Shown: positions 1 through 10,364 of the stretch, piece by piece | How positions within the stretch are numbered: the stretch's first letter is position 1 | How the letters are laid out: the number at the start of each line of letters is the position of its first letter | Origin: Filosporella fistucella | Taxonomy: Eukaryota > Ascomycota > Leotiomycetes > Helotiales | Direction of reading: 5' to 3' | Length of the DNA: 64,000 bases | Assembly: GCA_030077755.1 (NCBI GenBank) | Contig: JAQJZZ010000010.1 | Span: forward strand, 2,480,001-2,544,000 | Translations under genes and position numbers: made by a program | Notes under the pieces: model-generated | Database searches by the model: none | What the model was told of the DNA's origin: nothing | What the model saw: only the letters and a program-made list of their open reading frames with translations

Positions 1-100
1 AAGTTTAGGTTGTACCTTCACTGGCTTAGTAGGTAGACCGGCTGCTGACTAAGTGGAGAAGCTTGAAACCGGTCAACGTCATTTTGGCCTCTTCTATTCA

Positions 101-1360
101 ATGTCGAGGGAATCGAATTCAAAAAGTCTTGACATCATGAGAAACTTTCTCCACGGCCTCAAGGGCAAAGCTGAGGAGATAAGAGCCCAGCAACAGCTTG
201 GACAGAGCAGCAAGCAGAGTCCACATCATTCCTCGTCCGACCTTGCCAAGCATACTTTTGCTTATTTCTACTCAGCTCAGAATGGGCAATTCCAAGCCAA
301 AGTGAAGTCCGAGAGTACTCTTGGGGAGAATGATCAATTTGGATATGTTGTCTGGCCAGTGATTATCATGGTACAAGCGACAGCCGAATGTCTCCCACAT
401 AAGGACCTCCAGAAGGCTATATCATGTTTGCAAGCGTATTGGAACCCTGGAAGACATGGCTTTTGTGCTTGGAAAATGTTTCCTGGAAATGAGGATATAT
501 ACTACGACGATAACGCACATGCAGCTCAAGCTCTGATCAGTGCTTACGAAACCACGCATGAGCGCAAATGTCTTGAGCAAGCAAGATCTATATTGACGGA
601 TCTGATCATGCCATCAGCGCAGAAAGATGGAGGTGTTCCTTGGCATACGAATAATCAGAACTGCCGGAATGCCTGTTCGACTGGCCCAGCTGCCGTTGCA
701 GCTCTGAGAATTTCTGCCTTGAAACACGACAAGCACCTAATCGCATTTGCCGAAAGAGCTCTACACTGGATCATCAACACTCTTCGTGATCCAGAGGACG
801 GACTTATTTGGGATAGTCTTGTGTTTAGTGAAGATGGCTCGCCAAATATCAACAAGATGAAGTGGACATACAATATTGGCTTCGCCATACACGGTTTCAC
901 TCTATTGCACGAGGAGACCAAGAACCCCGAGCATTTGAAAACTGCTGTCAGCCTGGCAGAAGCCGCAATGAATTCTGAGGGTTTTCTGTTCGATCGTTGT
1001 ATTCCAGATTCAAGCAGGAGAATGTATTCTGATGGCTCGTTCTTCCTCCATCATCTCGTTGACGGCTATTTCGCACTTTCAAAGCACACTTTAACCCATC
1101 GACTTCATCAAGAAATAAGACGTATCGCCGAATGGGGTCGAGAGTTCATGTTTGATCCAACTGATGGACTTTATTTTCGAGGAAGCTCTCCTTACACGAT
1201 ATCTGATGAGCTAAAGGATAGATTCAACACGAAATTTGGGGTAAATAAAGGTCTCGAGAAGAATGGACAGGAAAGAGATGAACAAGGTAATCTTTGTAAG
1301 ACGTTGATTGGGTGTGCAGGTTGGATCAGAATTCTCCATTCTGCTGACAATTTGGAATAA
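101..1360 (+). CDS. GH76-like (alpha/alpha)6 barrel protein
   Basis: Single-exon frame of 419 aa from the ATG at 101; an ATG at 137 is also possible, and an upstream exon outside the window cannot be excluded. Residues about 130-145 read YYDDNAHAAQAL, matching the paired-aspartate motif (Asp136, Asp137) of glycoside hydrolase family 76 endo-alpha-1,6-mannanases. A following GGVPWHTNNQNCRNACSTGP segment resembles the next conserved GH76 stretch, and later W/G-rich helical repeats fit an (alpha/alpha)6 toroid. Secreted fungal GH76 enzymes (Dcw1/Dfg5) have a signal peptide and GPI tail; neither is visible here, so an intracellular or non-classical GH76-like protein is more likely. Substrate unknown. 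It converges with the gene ending at 1392, with only about 30 bases between stops. Confidence 0.7.
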   Translation: MSRESNSKSLDIMRNFLHGLKGKAEEIRAQQQLGQSSKQSPHHSSSDLAKHTFAYFYSAQNGQFQAKVKSESTLGENDQFGYVVWPVIIMVQATAECLPHKDLQKAISCLQAYWNPGRHGFCAWKMFPGNEDIYYDDNAHAAQALISAYETTHERKCLEQARSILTDLIMPSAQKDGGVPWHTNNQNCRNACSTGPAAVAALRISALKHDKHLIAFAERALHWIINTLRDPEDGLIWDSLVFSEDGSPNINKMKWTYNIGFAIHGFTLLHEETKNPEHLKTAVSLAEAAMNSEGFLFDRCIPDSSRRMYSDGSFFLHHLVDGYFALSKHTLTHRLHQEIRRIAEWGREFMFDPTDGLYFRGSSPYTISDELKDRFNTKFGVNKGLEKNGQERDEQGNLCKTLIGCAGWIRILHSADNLE

Positions 1361-1391
1361 AAGACAAAATTTCAGTAACTTGTTCCCTGTT

Positions 1392-2393
1392 TCAAGAATA
1401 AAGAACTACCCCCGATTCCTGAATTTTCCTCACAATCTCCACGTCCAAATCACCCTTCTTTTGCAACACTTCATCCATTCTCACCCGCCAGTAACCTCTG
1501 AGAAACGTCATGATGCTCTCCTCACGCTCCATATACTCTTTAATGGATTTTTCCACTAGCTCTTCTAGAGCTTGGAGGTTTTCTTCTTCTTCTCGAATCT
1601 CGGCCCCGCTTTCTTCATCAAAACGAGCAAAATAACCGCTACAATATTGGTATTTACAGCAGGTATGTGTAAGTTCCAATGCGGTAAATGTTTCGAACCT
1701 GATAATAGATTGAGCAAATCCATCGAAAAGTCCCAAACCGAGATATTCTTCGATCTTGGTCCAAGAGTAAAGTCGGCATCTGTTCTCATATGAGGCTTCG
1801 TCGCACGCCCGAAACTGCCTATCCCTCCAAAATCTTTGGGGTCTCCAAGGAAATAATGATGATTTTAGCATCTGAACCAATGCTGCGCAGCCATGTATGG
1901 AGCAACTGCAGATGCATGAATCACAAGCAGCCTCTTTCATAATTAAGGTTATGAATCTCTCGATGATCTCAATGTCGGCCTGCACCAAACAGTTGAATTC
2001 ACTCTCCCACAGCCAAGCTTCGAGCTCCATGACTCTCCAAGCGATGAAGTGAGCTGCAGGTGGTTGCGGAATTGTGCACCCCAGCGAATTAGATTTGCCA
2101 ATGTCTGCGCCTTTATCTACCAGCCAAGAAGAATATATGATGACTTTGGCCCATACTTTAGATTCCCAGTGGACCCATTGTCCTGTCAACGAAGCCCATT
2201 TTTGTGCTAGCGACCGTGCATACCTAGTGTCTGTGTTTGAAGCATATCCGTGAATGATACGAAACCCCGCGTCCCAGAACATCTGGGCATATTTCAAGCA
2301 GTTCTCAAGACGCTGTTGGGTTTGTAAGAACTCTAACCTGAATAATAAATTGAACACATCTCCGGCACCCGAAACGTACCTCTGTTCTCTCAC
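1392..2393 (-). CDS. Fungal cysteine-motif hypothetical protein (3' exon; 5' end unresolved)
   Basis: Open frame of about 333 codons on the minus strand. It has no ATG at its upstream end: the frame opens after a stop near 2420 and the first start-like codon is GTG at 2393. An AACAG acceptor lies just inside, so this is probably the last exon of a longer gene. The middle carries a Cys cluster (CDSCICSCSIHGC) followed about 80 residues later by ALELTHTCC. I recognise this combination from uncharacterised Pezizomycotina proteins, some of which carry ankyrin-type repeats upstream. The C-terminus is Glu-rich and probably coiled. Minus-strand sequence just upstream (about 2400-2500) also reads like coding sequence in another frame. 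Function unknown. Confidence 0.5.
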   Translation of the reverse strand: MREQRYVSGAGDVFNLLFRLEFLQTQQRLENCLKYAQMFWDAGFRIIHGYASNTDTRYARSLAQKWASLTGQWVHWESKVWAKVIIYSSWLVDKGADIGKSNSLGCTIPQPPAAHFIAWRVMELEAWLWESEFNCLVQADIEIIERFITLIMKEAACDSCICSCSIHGCAALVQMLKSSLFPWRPQRFWRDRQFRACDEASYENRCRLYSWTKIEEYLGLGLFDGFAQSIIRFETFTALELTHTCCKYQYCSGYFARFDEESGAEIREEEENLQALEELVEKSIKEYMEREESIMTFLRGYWRVRMDEVLQKKGDLDVEIVRKIQESGVVLYS

Positions 2394-3759
2394 ATCACTT
2401 TTGTCAAGTTTTGACGGCGATACTCAAGGAGCCTAAACAAGTTCCCAAGGAACCCAAAGTAGACACTTTCCAAAAATGAACTTAGTACTTTGCTTATAGT
2501 ATAAATTGGATCAACATAGATATCCTTAAGGAGAGTAGTTCTTTTCCTTCTATAAATTTCTCATTGTTCCGCACTTGTCTTGATCTGAATACCTACCTCT
2601 CTTCAAGTTTATTATTTGATCGACTTCCTAAATCTCTCTGTAAAATTGGTTTTATCAATTCCTTCTATCTACCACTATGTACATGCAACCATATCAGATT
2701 TTGGTCGAGCACCATTTCTGCCCTCCTGGCCTTCTCTTCCTTTTATCTTAGCATTCAGCCTCCTGGCGTTGGAATACTTATGTCACGTTTTGGCCACGTG
2801 ACAAATATGAGACTCACTCTTACTAGTTCCCTTTTGGATTAGCTTCGTACGCCTAGCGCGTTGGCCGGATGCCCTCAAATTGAGGGCACTCCTCTGAACC
2901 CCTTTTGAGGGCTGAACACAATTGACCACCCTTTTAGTACACCAGTATCTCCCCGGCCAATAAGAGTTGAAGATATATTACCTACTAAGGGTGGAGTATT
3001 CCGACACCTGGATGTTAAGTTTCACAACACAGCCTGACATGGTGTAGATACCACCTGTGAGCCTCAAGAGCACAACGCTAGCTATCTGAGATAGTCTAGT
3101 GCAAGATCAAGAGAGGAGACTGCTTCGATGTTGAAATGGACGACACGACCTGACATAGTATTTCCTATGAGCCTCAATAGCATGATTCTAACAAAAAGGC
3201 AGCTCAGTGCTACAATAACCAAGCAAGCCGACAAGCGGTATTCTCATTGCTATGTCTTGCAAGACTCTACAGTTCACTTCTCTGGGCTCTTTCGGAGTTT
3301 GGCACAATCTCTCACCTCTACAGTGTGTATGGACTCGTGTTGCATCGACGCTGGATGTCTAGTGAATGCTTCTTTTTTTTCTCTCTCTTTTTTTCTTTTC
3401 AAGCTACGGCTTGCCGCTCTTGCATATCACGGAAGGAACTCAAAGGCATTCGATCTGGCCAGCCCAGCCATGTGGTGAGGCTACAATACTCTCCATTTTA
3501 ATCGTGGCGTGTCAGGCTTCACCAGGACTGTATTCACTGAGGCTCGGGAGCACGACGTGAGTCTGCCTTGCCGTTACGAGGGCCAATCGGAGCCGTCCAA
3601 TGACGCCCAGCGGAATCTTCCATGTGCCTGACCCAACATATAAATCGAATGCTCAACCTCCTTAAGAAGATGTTCGTCGGTTACTCGATGTAGTACTCCT
3701 ATGATAATGGATATAGATGTAGAGATGGCAAACATGAAAACCCCAGGTATGCGCCCACG
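2394..3759. other. Intergenic region with degenerate repeat copies
   Basis: No convincing gene. The left end (2400-2500, minus) may hold an upstream exon of the preceding gene. Around 2870-2890 there is a near-palindrome built on CCCTCAAATTGAGGG. Three diverged copies of a 60-70 base segment lie at about 3013-3085, 3128-3190 and, weaker, 3505-3565. A pyrimidine-rich tract occupies 3366-3405. Confidence 0.5.
3013..3565 (+). repeat. Degenerate direct repeat, about three copies
   Basis: Copies near 3013-3085 and 3128-3190 share the landmarks GTT(A/G)A, ACACxxCCTGACAT and TGAGCCTCAAxAGCA in the same order and spacing. A third, weaker copy at about 3505-3565 shares the order TGTCAGGCTTCACCAG ... 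GAGGCTCGGGAGCAC. Divergence is high, as expected for an old or RIP-affected repeat. No coding potential recognised. Confidence 0.4.
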
Positions 3760-4973
3760 ATGACCCAGTCACGTCCAGTCTATGACGGTCTCACTGACAA
3801 ACTTGCTGGATTGCCAGGCTCGTTGCGCCAAGGACAAATATCAGCCTCAAGCGCCAACGATCCACCCCATCCTGTTGTTTCCTGTGGGGCTCCCGTTGAC
3901 GAAACCGCAATAACTCAAATCTCTACTGCAAACACTGCTCATTATGACACAGCGTTTCCTGGATCAGGGCCGAGTCCATCAAACTCAAGACCAGCTCCAG
4001 CCCAACGTGCAAAGGGCCCCTCGCTTCTTCCTGCTAGTCCTGAATATCTTGTCAAAGAGGCTAAGCGACTGGAACCACTTTTGTATCCCACCCTTTCGTA
4101 TTCATCCAGTGGTCATCTCGAACAAGCAATCGGGATGATGCATTTCAGAAACGTAATGTACACGCGCTCGCAAGTATTGAAAAATCGAGCAATATGCAAG
4201 TTAGCAAAATTGGAAGAGACGCGAATGGATTATGAGCCTCGTCAGCTACCCTAACCTTCAATGGTATAGTCGGACTGATTTTGTACAGTGTGCACCATAG
4301 ACCGCTTCGAAAATATTCGAGATGATTTGGCACACTATAGTATGTCACTCAGGCGCAATAACCCTATCGCGAAACCTCACGTAATATAGGCACGGCAATT
4401 AGAGACTATAAACACTGGATGGATACCCATAGTGATCCTTCCATGAACGAAGTATCTCGAGCCAAAGACCATGGAATTCACCTCGCAGTAATGGAGATGG
4501 AGACCGTACGATTTAATGCTGACCAACAACCCACTTCACCTAATCGTGTTGTCTTCACTAAAGATAATTTGGATAAAGGCTGGGAGTGGATTATTAATCA
4601 ATTCCGCACTCCCCCAATAATGGTAAGGAAGACTGAAACGCAGATGAATACTACATTCCATCACCGTCGGCACCGTCGAGCACTCGATCTCAAAGAGACT
4701 AAAGCGTTTGTTGGCCGGCTTTCTCATGCACTATTCGGTGGATTCGCACTTGTTGGACCAATGCTCATTATGGCGCTGCATCCAACACGGCTAACTCAGC
4801 TTGTCACAACTTCCATGTGCGTTTTTGCTCTAGCTGTTATATTGGCATGGAGGTTGAAAGATGCTCAGAGTAAGGATATCGTGGGTATCACGGCTGCTTA
4901 TACTGCTGTGCTTGTGGTGTTTGTTGGAGCGAATAGCGGGAGCACAAGTGGTGGGAGTCCAAATGGTGCTTGA
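3760..4973 (+). pseudogene. DUF6594 membrane protein, apparently frameshifted
   Basis: The N-terminal exon runs from the ATG at 3760 to about 4240 (donor GTCAGC, weak). A CAG acceptor at 4287-4288 restores a coding frame reading LCTIDRFENIRDDLAHY. That frame ends at a TAG near 4387, while the continuation (RDYKHWMDTHSDPS and onward, to the stop at 4973) is in the next frame. I found no plausible intron joining them, so a one-base shift near 4380-4390 is likely. The C-terminal part (4419-4973) has the DUF6594 signature: a basic HHRRHRRALDL stretch, HALFGGFALVGPMLIMALHP, and two further hydrophobic helices ending in AAYTAVLVVFVGANSG. DUF6594 proteins are fungal membrane proteins of unknown function. 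An intact relative lies at 39498-40531. Confidence 0.6.
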
Positions 4974-5150
4974 CTCTTATGCGTTTGATAACGTTTGCCA
5001 AGAGAATGTACAAATTTCAATTACCCCTACTGAATGCTTCAAGATTCCGCCGATGCAAAATGATATCCAGACCATGGAAAGATTATGGAGCGGCGCCCTT
5101 GCAATCTTAGTGGATGGAGATCGGGGCTGGGAATTTGAGTTTAAGATAAG

Positions 5151-6140
5151 CTATTTCTTGTAAAGTTCAATATTCCAAATCAACCTTTGGCCTATGCTTT
5201 GCTCCAAATATTTGTGCTGGGTATCGATATTATCCTCCAACTTCCGTATTTCCACTTCGGGAACGGCAACCTGACGAGAGCTTGAGATATCAATATCTCG
5301 CACCATTGGAATGAGGGAGTCAAAGACTGTGTAGTAAGGGCAGAGTCAGTTTGGAGTTGGGTAATACTACCGCAAAATATCCACAGTGGAGCTAGTTTGA
5401 TATTTTGTGGCCCTCGTATCATTGGAAATATCTTCAAGTTTTTGGAGATAGCGAATTGAGTGAGCTCAATATGGTAAGAAGTCGGAGATATGTGAACGAG
5501 TTTATATTCCTAGAATGAGTCATTAGCTGAGAAGCGATCGAAAGTCGATCAGTCGGGGAACTCAAGGATTCCCGTCTGCACTCAATGAGACTTACAGCTG
5601 AAGTAGATTCATGGCTAGATTCAAGTTATCTTGAATGACGCCAACATCTTTCTGTGTGTTCTCCAAAGACTCCAATCAAAAGGGAAACAGAGCTCCGTTC
5701 AATTTGCGTTGGAAGTTATGAGACAGACCATTCTGTCTCGAACCAACTTCACATCTCTCCCGAATCAATCCGAGTTCAATAGCACTTGCTCGGCATTGTA
5801 TTACCAGATCTTCGACGCGTACTACGACTGTGTTATGATCTTGGCTTAATGATTGCAGTATTCCTCCAGTGAGAGTAAGAAGACTTTCGAGCGTCGAAAT
5901 CTGCTGGCTAAATTTCTGTATTTGGCATCTTAAGCGTTGTATGCGGAGAAGTAAGTGACCAAGCCCTGTCCCCACAGTGCGGACTGCTTCTGCCATAGGA
6001 GTTCTAGAAAATCGCTCTTCTTCATAAGAAGAGGCATCAACAATAATTGGATGTTTGACGTTTGACATTTGCAAGTCAGGCTGAGGCTCTGCCGACTGTC
6101 GACGCTTAGCTAATGTGGCTAAATCCAACACAGCATGCAC
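5151..6140 (-). pseudogene. Helical-domain protein resembling fungal STAND N-terminal domains, with in-frame stop
   Basis: The first exon runs from the ATG at 6140. It begins with a polar stretch, then an amphipathic helical segment (MAEAVRTVGTGLGHLL onward) reminiscent of fungal N-terminal domains of NACHT/STAND proteins. At 5678-5676 the frame meets TGA, but the same frame continues unmistakably (LESLENTQKDVGVIQDNLNL) to a GTAAGT donor at 5595. Two more exon-like stretches follow, about 5509-5371 and 5326-5151, the last ending LEDNIDTQHKYLEQSIGQ then stop. The phase between the first and second pieces does not close cleanly. A nonsense mutation plus further decay is the simplest reading. 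No NACHT or kinase domain follows, so this would be a free-standing N-terminal domain. Confidence 0.45.
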
Positions 6141-6838
6141 CTTGCGGCAGCCTGGACTCTTCGTTGGGGCGTTTTAATTGCTGGCACCAATCAATATTAT
6201 GTCGCCGACGCTATAAGATCATGACTAAGTGTATATTTCGTGGTATCCTCCAAGAGACTGGAAGTCATACAGCTGTGAAACAGGAAGAACAGTAAGATAG
6301 TCCTAAGCATTTGTTTTACTTCTTACATGTCAAGAAGAGTAAGGCTTGGATAGGGGTATACAAGTACAGTGGCTAGTATTTCTTGTGGATTTCAATATGA
6401 TCACTATACAGAGAATGCCAGCAGATTAGCTAGGGTCTGGGACAAATCATGGACGGAACAAATTTTTTGGCGGAGGAAACTCAATTTCAAGGCAATCGAG
6501 ATATGAATCCGGTCACAATAGCCCAATAATAATCATATCCGTGGCCTCAAACCCTGATGGCCCTTGGTTTCCCAATCGCAGCCAAAAAGGGGGGTGATTC
6601 ACATGACCATTAGCTCGGCATCACATGATCACGGACATATCGCTCCATTCGACATCTCCCAAAAATGAGGCGTTTTTAGCTCCGTAATAAATAAGACAAA
6701 AGGCCGCAATAATAATCCCAAAACAATAAGCAACATTCATCTTACCCTTACATCTCATTCTTTTTTCAAAGCTTAGGACGATTCTCTTGGTATCCCATAC
6801 AAGCTTTCGAAGGCGTTTGGGAGTGTTACGCAAGAATT
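6141..6838. other. Intergenic, nothing recognised
   Basis: Short frames only, none with codon bias or splice context. It contains the 5' regions of the minus gene ending its 5' side at 6140 and the plus gene starting at 6839. Confidence 0.5.
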
Positions 6839-7340
6839 ATGCCGTCACCCGCCGCGTACACTATCTATGCGTTTGGCATCTCTTGTTTCTTGGCTGGTGT
6901 TACGCATCTGCTTTCGCCTGCATATGCGATCAGCTCCTTGAGTTTGACCGAGAGCTGTTTATATCCTGTGAATGGTATGACTTCTTTTTTTCCTTCCTCC
7001 CTTTTCCTTCTACACTCTATTTTCAGGAGCAGGTATTGAAGTCTCGGCTGTTATCGGCTTTAAGAATCTTCATTGCGGCGCAGTCCGAAAATTGTCGACG
7101 TCGTGAAGGACAAGTGCTGACATGAATGAAATTGCAGGAAACTCGCTCGCAGCGATAGCTATGGGTATTTATTACGTACTCGCTGCGTATCAAGAAAACA
7201 AAGCCTTCTTTCGACTCACGGTTCCCATGCGATTACTTTCCAGTACAATTTTCTGGGGTCAGGGTGGTGCGTGGAAGATGGCCAGTACGTGGGAAGGAGG
7301 AGGCGCTTTACTTACAGCTATTGCATTACTTTGTGAATGA
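6839..7340 (+). CDS. Small four-helix integral membrane protein
   Basis: Two exons, 6839-6974 and 7138-7340; donor GTATGA, acceptor TTGCAG, phase 1. The join gives a 112-aa protein. Hydrophobic segments lie at about residues 5-30 (AYTIYAFGISCFLAGVTHLL), 45-60 (NSLAAIAMGIYYVLAAY), 70-85 (VPMRLLSSTIFWGQGG) and 95-111, so four membrane helices with very short loops. No signal peptide distinct from helix 1. I know such compact proteins in ascomycete genomes but cannot name the family or function. The in-phase join across a 163-base intron and the uniform hydrophobic pattern argue that it is a real gene. Confidence 0.7.
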
Positions 7341-8323
7341 TCCGATTTCAGTATGGGAGGTTACTGCATTGCATTTTTGGAGCTGGCATAGAGAGATACC
7401 CCCTTTTAGATCCGAGAATAAGCGAGGTTTGGAATGACTTCACTTCAGTGGCACAAGCTTTATCAGTTTGGGAAGATCCATGCTTTCAAAATCAACACGG
7501 TGTATGCTTCTAGGGCAAACTTGCTGTACATAATAGTCTCCGCCCACCTTCACCTCTCCTACCTCTCCTGTGCTGCTACGCTCGCTAACTGTGAATATCT
7601 TCTCACTCATCCTATCCAGGATTCATATCTCCGAAATCTTCGTCTTCTTTCCCCTCCTTTTCGTTTTGAGCTCTTTCAAGTTTCTGGTCTTCCCTGGTTT
7701 TTCATTCGCAGTCATCTCTCTGTGTAGCTGTACAATCTCCTCAGTGAGCTCATGGCCAAACCTTTCTTTAACCTTTTCATGAAGTGAACACTTTCGTGAC
7801 GGGTGCTGTCCGACTCCATACTGTGAGACTACTTTTCAGTTGTTTTTCAATCCATTCATGTTCTTGGTCTGCGTACGGTTGTGGATTCTCTCGGCCGGGC
7901 ATTGGGGCTCATAATAGAAATTTCTTTATCGGGTGTCACTCTCTCGTGAGATTCAAGCTAGGCCTTTTGTTGTTCGAATCCGGGGATAGCAGCAGAAAGC
8001 TTGCTACTGAGCGGCAATTGACTGGAGAGATATCGATCATGAGTGGATTTACAAAATGAATGCAAGAAGGTAAAGAAGCTGCAGTAAGTTAATAAGTGAT
8101 GCGAAGTGGCGTAAAGGACAAAGCAGGCTGGTAAAGAGGGATTTTATATACCTGTGGTATATCTATGTGAATCACGAGAAGAGGATTTCTTTGAGATTCT
8201 TGATTCATCTCCATTCAGTCCGTGCATATATGCACCACATGTTTTGCATTTCTATTTGAATAAAGAATGCCCATGCTATTGAGTTTTTCTAACTCCTGTT
8301 GGTGTCAGAGCCTATTCTGCAAA
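7341..8323. other. Intergenic with a weak minus-strand exon-like fragment
   Basis: Nothing certain. On the minus strand 7819-7623, an ATG-led frame (MESDSTRHESVHF) and, after a one-base shift, a charged helical frame (VKERFGHELTEEIVQLHREM, then a Lys/Arg-rich tail and TGA) resemble a decayed small gene. Otherwise no coding signal. Confidence 0.35.
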
Positions 8324-10000
8324 TTAGGCCGCCATCACACTCTTGCCTCCATCTTGCGTCAATCGCATTCTGACACGGATCTTCAGGGACCCATCGCCCA
8401 ACCTCTTCAAGCAAACCTTCCCGCTACTATCTGTAGTCATATTCACTATTGCACTTGGACCGAATAGAAGCGCTTCTCCAACTCTCAAATTGACAATGTC
8501 TAGAAAGAGCTTCTTTCCTTAATAAGGAGAGTCGGAAGTCGGTTCATCGTTTTCTAGTACAGATGAAGCGCCGGCTAGATGCTGTCTCAAAGTACGGAAC
8601 CATTCAGGAGAAGTGAAACCATGTACAATGGTAAGTGACGATAAATCGAGAAGTGCAGGGGATATTGTTGGCTCTTGAGTTGAGATGATGGCACGAGCAC
8701 CCAGATGGCGTTGCAAACGAATGATTGCTAGTAGTGTGTTCGTGAGCGTTGATGCTTCGGAGGAGGTATTCATGTACTGGGAAAGAGGTCAAGTTAGGGA
8801 GCGGCATGTGTATGATCATGGCAGCTTACTTTATGAGCTTTGTCGAGCGCAATTACCCTGCCCATTTTCATATCTTGCTCGAGAAAAATGCTCAAACATA
8901 TGTTGAACAAAGAGCAGGCACCCTCTGGGGTGATACAGGGACACGATAGATCGACTATTGTCAGACTTCCAGCCTGATTTTGTAAGCAACTATTCTAATA
9001 TCCTCGAAAGCGGACCAAGATGAGGTTACCTCGGGTTTCCATGAATTACCATGCTGAGTTGTACCCTTTTTACCCTTCTTTCCAATACCAATAGTGGTCG
9101 TCTGTCCCTGGGGCATGAAACTCTCTAATGTGTCCAAACGCTGATGAAGTGGCGCCAACTGGGCAGGAGTCATTGCGCTAGCCTCTAATCTCATTTTGAA
9201 CGCTTGGTAGTTGAACGAGGTTCCGTTCTGCTGCTGTTCAATTCGGATTTCTCGTAGAATACGATAAACAGAATGCAAGTATAACGGCATTGGTCCATCT
9301 TCTCTGCTTCCAGCCATGAGATCTAACATTCTTTTGGTATTCAAATCGGTTTGGTTGATATGCAAAGGCTCGATAGTAACATTTTTCAATGTACTGTAGG
9401 CAGCCTGAAGAAGGCTAGTATATTCTCAGATGTAGCATTTGTTTAGAGACTTACCTTGATAGTGGCTATGTTCGTGGGTGAACATAGAACTCGGACTTTG
9501 ATTTCTGTATTCGAAGACAGAAAGGCTGCTTCGCATGGCGAGCCGCCAAGATCCGAGATAAATTTATCGTAATGAAAAATGATACCTGTGGGTGGATTGG
9601 GAAGGTTATTGACATCAGACAGAAATAAACAGTTTTCGAGCAAGCAAGAAAGTGTGTGGCTTTTCCCCGAGCCCTGAGAACCACAGATGAAAGTGCTGGA
9701 TGGTGCAGTGATGTTGAAAAATATTCGTGGGTCCGGAGTCTCGCTCGACTTGTTATTGCAAGTATTTCCAGCTGGTTCTGAAAGGCCTGCTAGAAGCCCG
9801 TACTGGATTAAATTTGCGCGGCCTTCGTTGTTTAGACTCCCTCCGATATGCTCAAGCACAGGCATACTGAGGATAGGTGCCCCACTTACTGATCGGACAT
9901 CTTCCATTTCCATATCACCAGGGTGTGTCCTCAGTAAGTCGAGGTGGACATTGAGGAGACGTTGGTTTTCCGTTTCTTCAGGTGAGAGTTGAGTTGACAT
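8324..10000 (-). CDS. Fungal P-loop NTPase (VirB4/HerA-like fold possible)
   Basis: Five exons close exactly in phase: 10000-9455, 9404-9030, 8973-8830, 8776-8561 and 8512-8324, giving 489 aa. An apparent stop at 8519 lies inside the last intron (GTACTA...AAAG). Walker A is GSQGSGKSHT (residues 107-116), followed by a hydrophobic strand (PPTGIIFHYDKF). Residues about 190-200 begin a conserved section (EPLHINQTDLNTKRMLDLMA), then PLYLHSVYRILREIR. The Walker B strand reads GRVIALDKAHK (residue 351 is Asp, 352 Lys), and a sensor-like strand ARAIISTQEPTIS and FTSPEWFRTLRQHLAGASS follow. These blocks match a widespread uncharacterised ascomycete P-loop family in which Walker B is normally DEAHK. 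Here the Glu is Lys, so ATP hydrolysis may be impaired. Role unknown. Confidence 0.8.
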
Positions 10001-10364
10001 CGCATTTCCGGTCGTCGTACGCTCAAATCAAGCCTTACATGCGTTAGATTGAGGCGATGATTTGAATGATCTCAAGGATTTTCACAGAATGTGGGATGCC
10101 AATTCTCCAAGAAATGTACTTCTTAAATAAGCTTTAGCTTCAAAATTTTACAAAGAGACTTGCCTGATGTTTGTTTATATGTACTGTTTGAGGCAAACTA
10201 CATGAGAAGCTGCTCCACATTGTCACTTCTATTTCAAAGAGAATCAAGAGATGCTACTCACTGCACCGAGCATGTTCACCAGGGGACCCAGAAACACGAT
10301 CGTTCAGAAATAATCATTGAGGATGTTGGAGCCTTGCAGGAATTATATTTGAATCCGCTTCGTT
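10001..10364. other. Intergenic, nothing recognised
   Basis: Separates the start of the P-loop gene from the 3' end of the hydantoinase gene on the same strand. No coding or repeat signal seen. Confidence 0.5.

Noticed and set aside
7960..7990. GTTCGAATCC, resembling a tRNA T-arm
   Set aside because: The flanking bases do not form a five-pair T stem, and no acceptor stem, D-arm or anticodon arm can be built around it.
8519..8521. Apparent premature TAA in the P-loop NTPase gene
   Set aside because: It falls inside a 48-base intron (8560-8513, GTACTA...AAAG). Splicing joins AGASS to KLFLDIVNLRVGEALLFGPS in phase and restores the family C-terminus.
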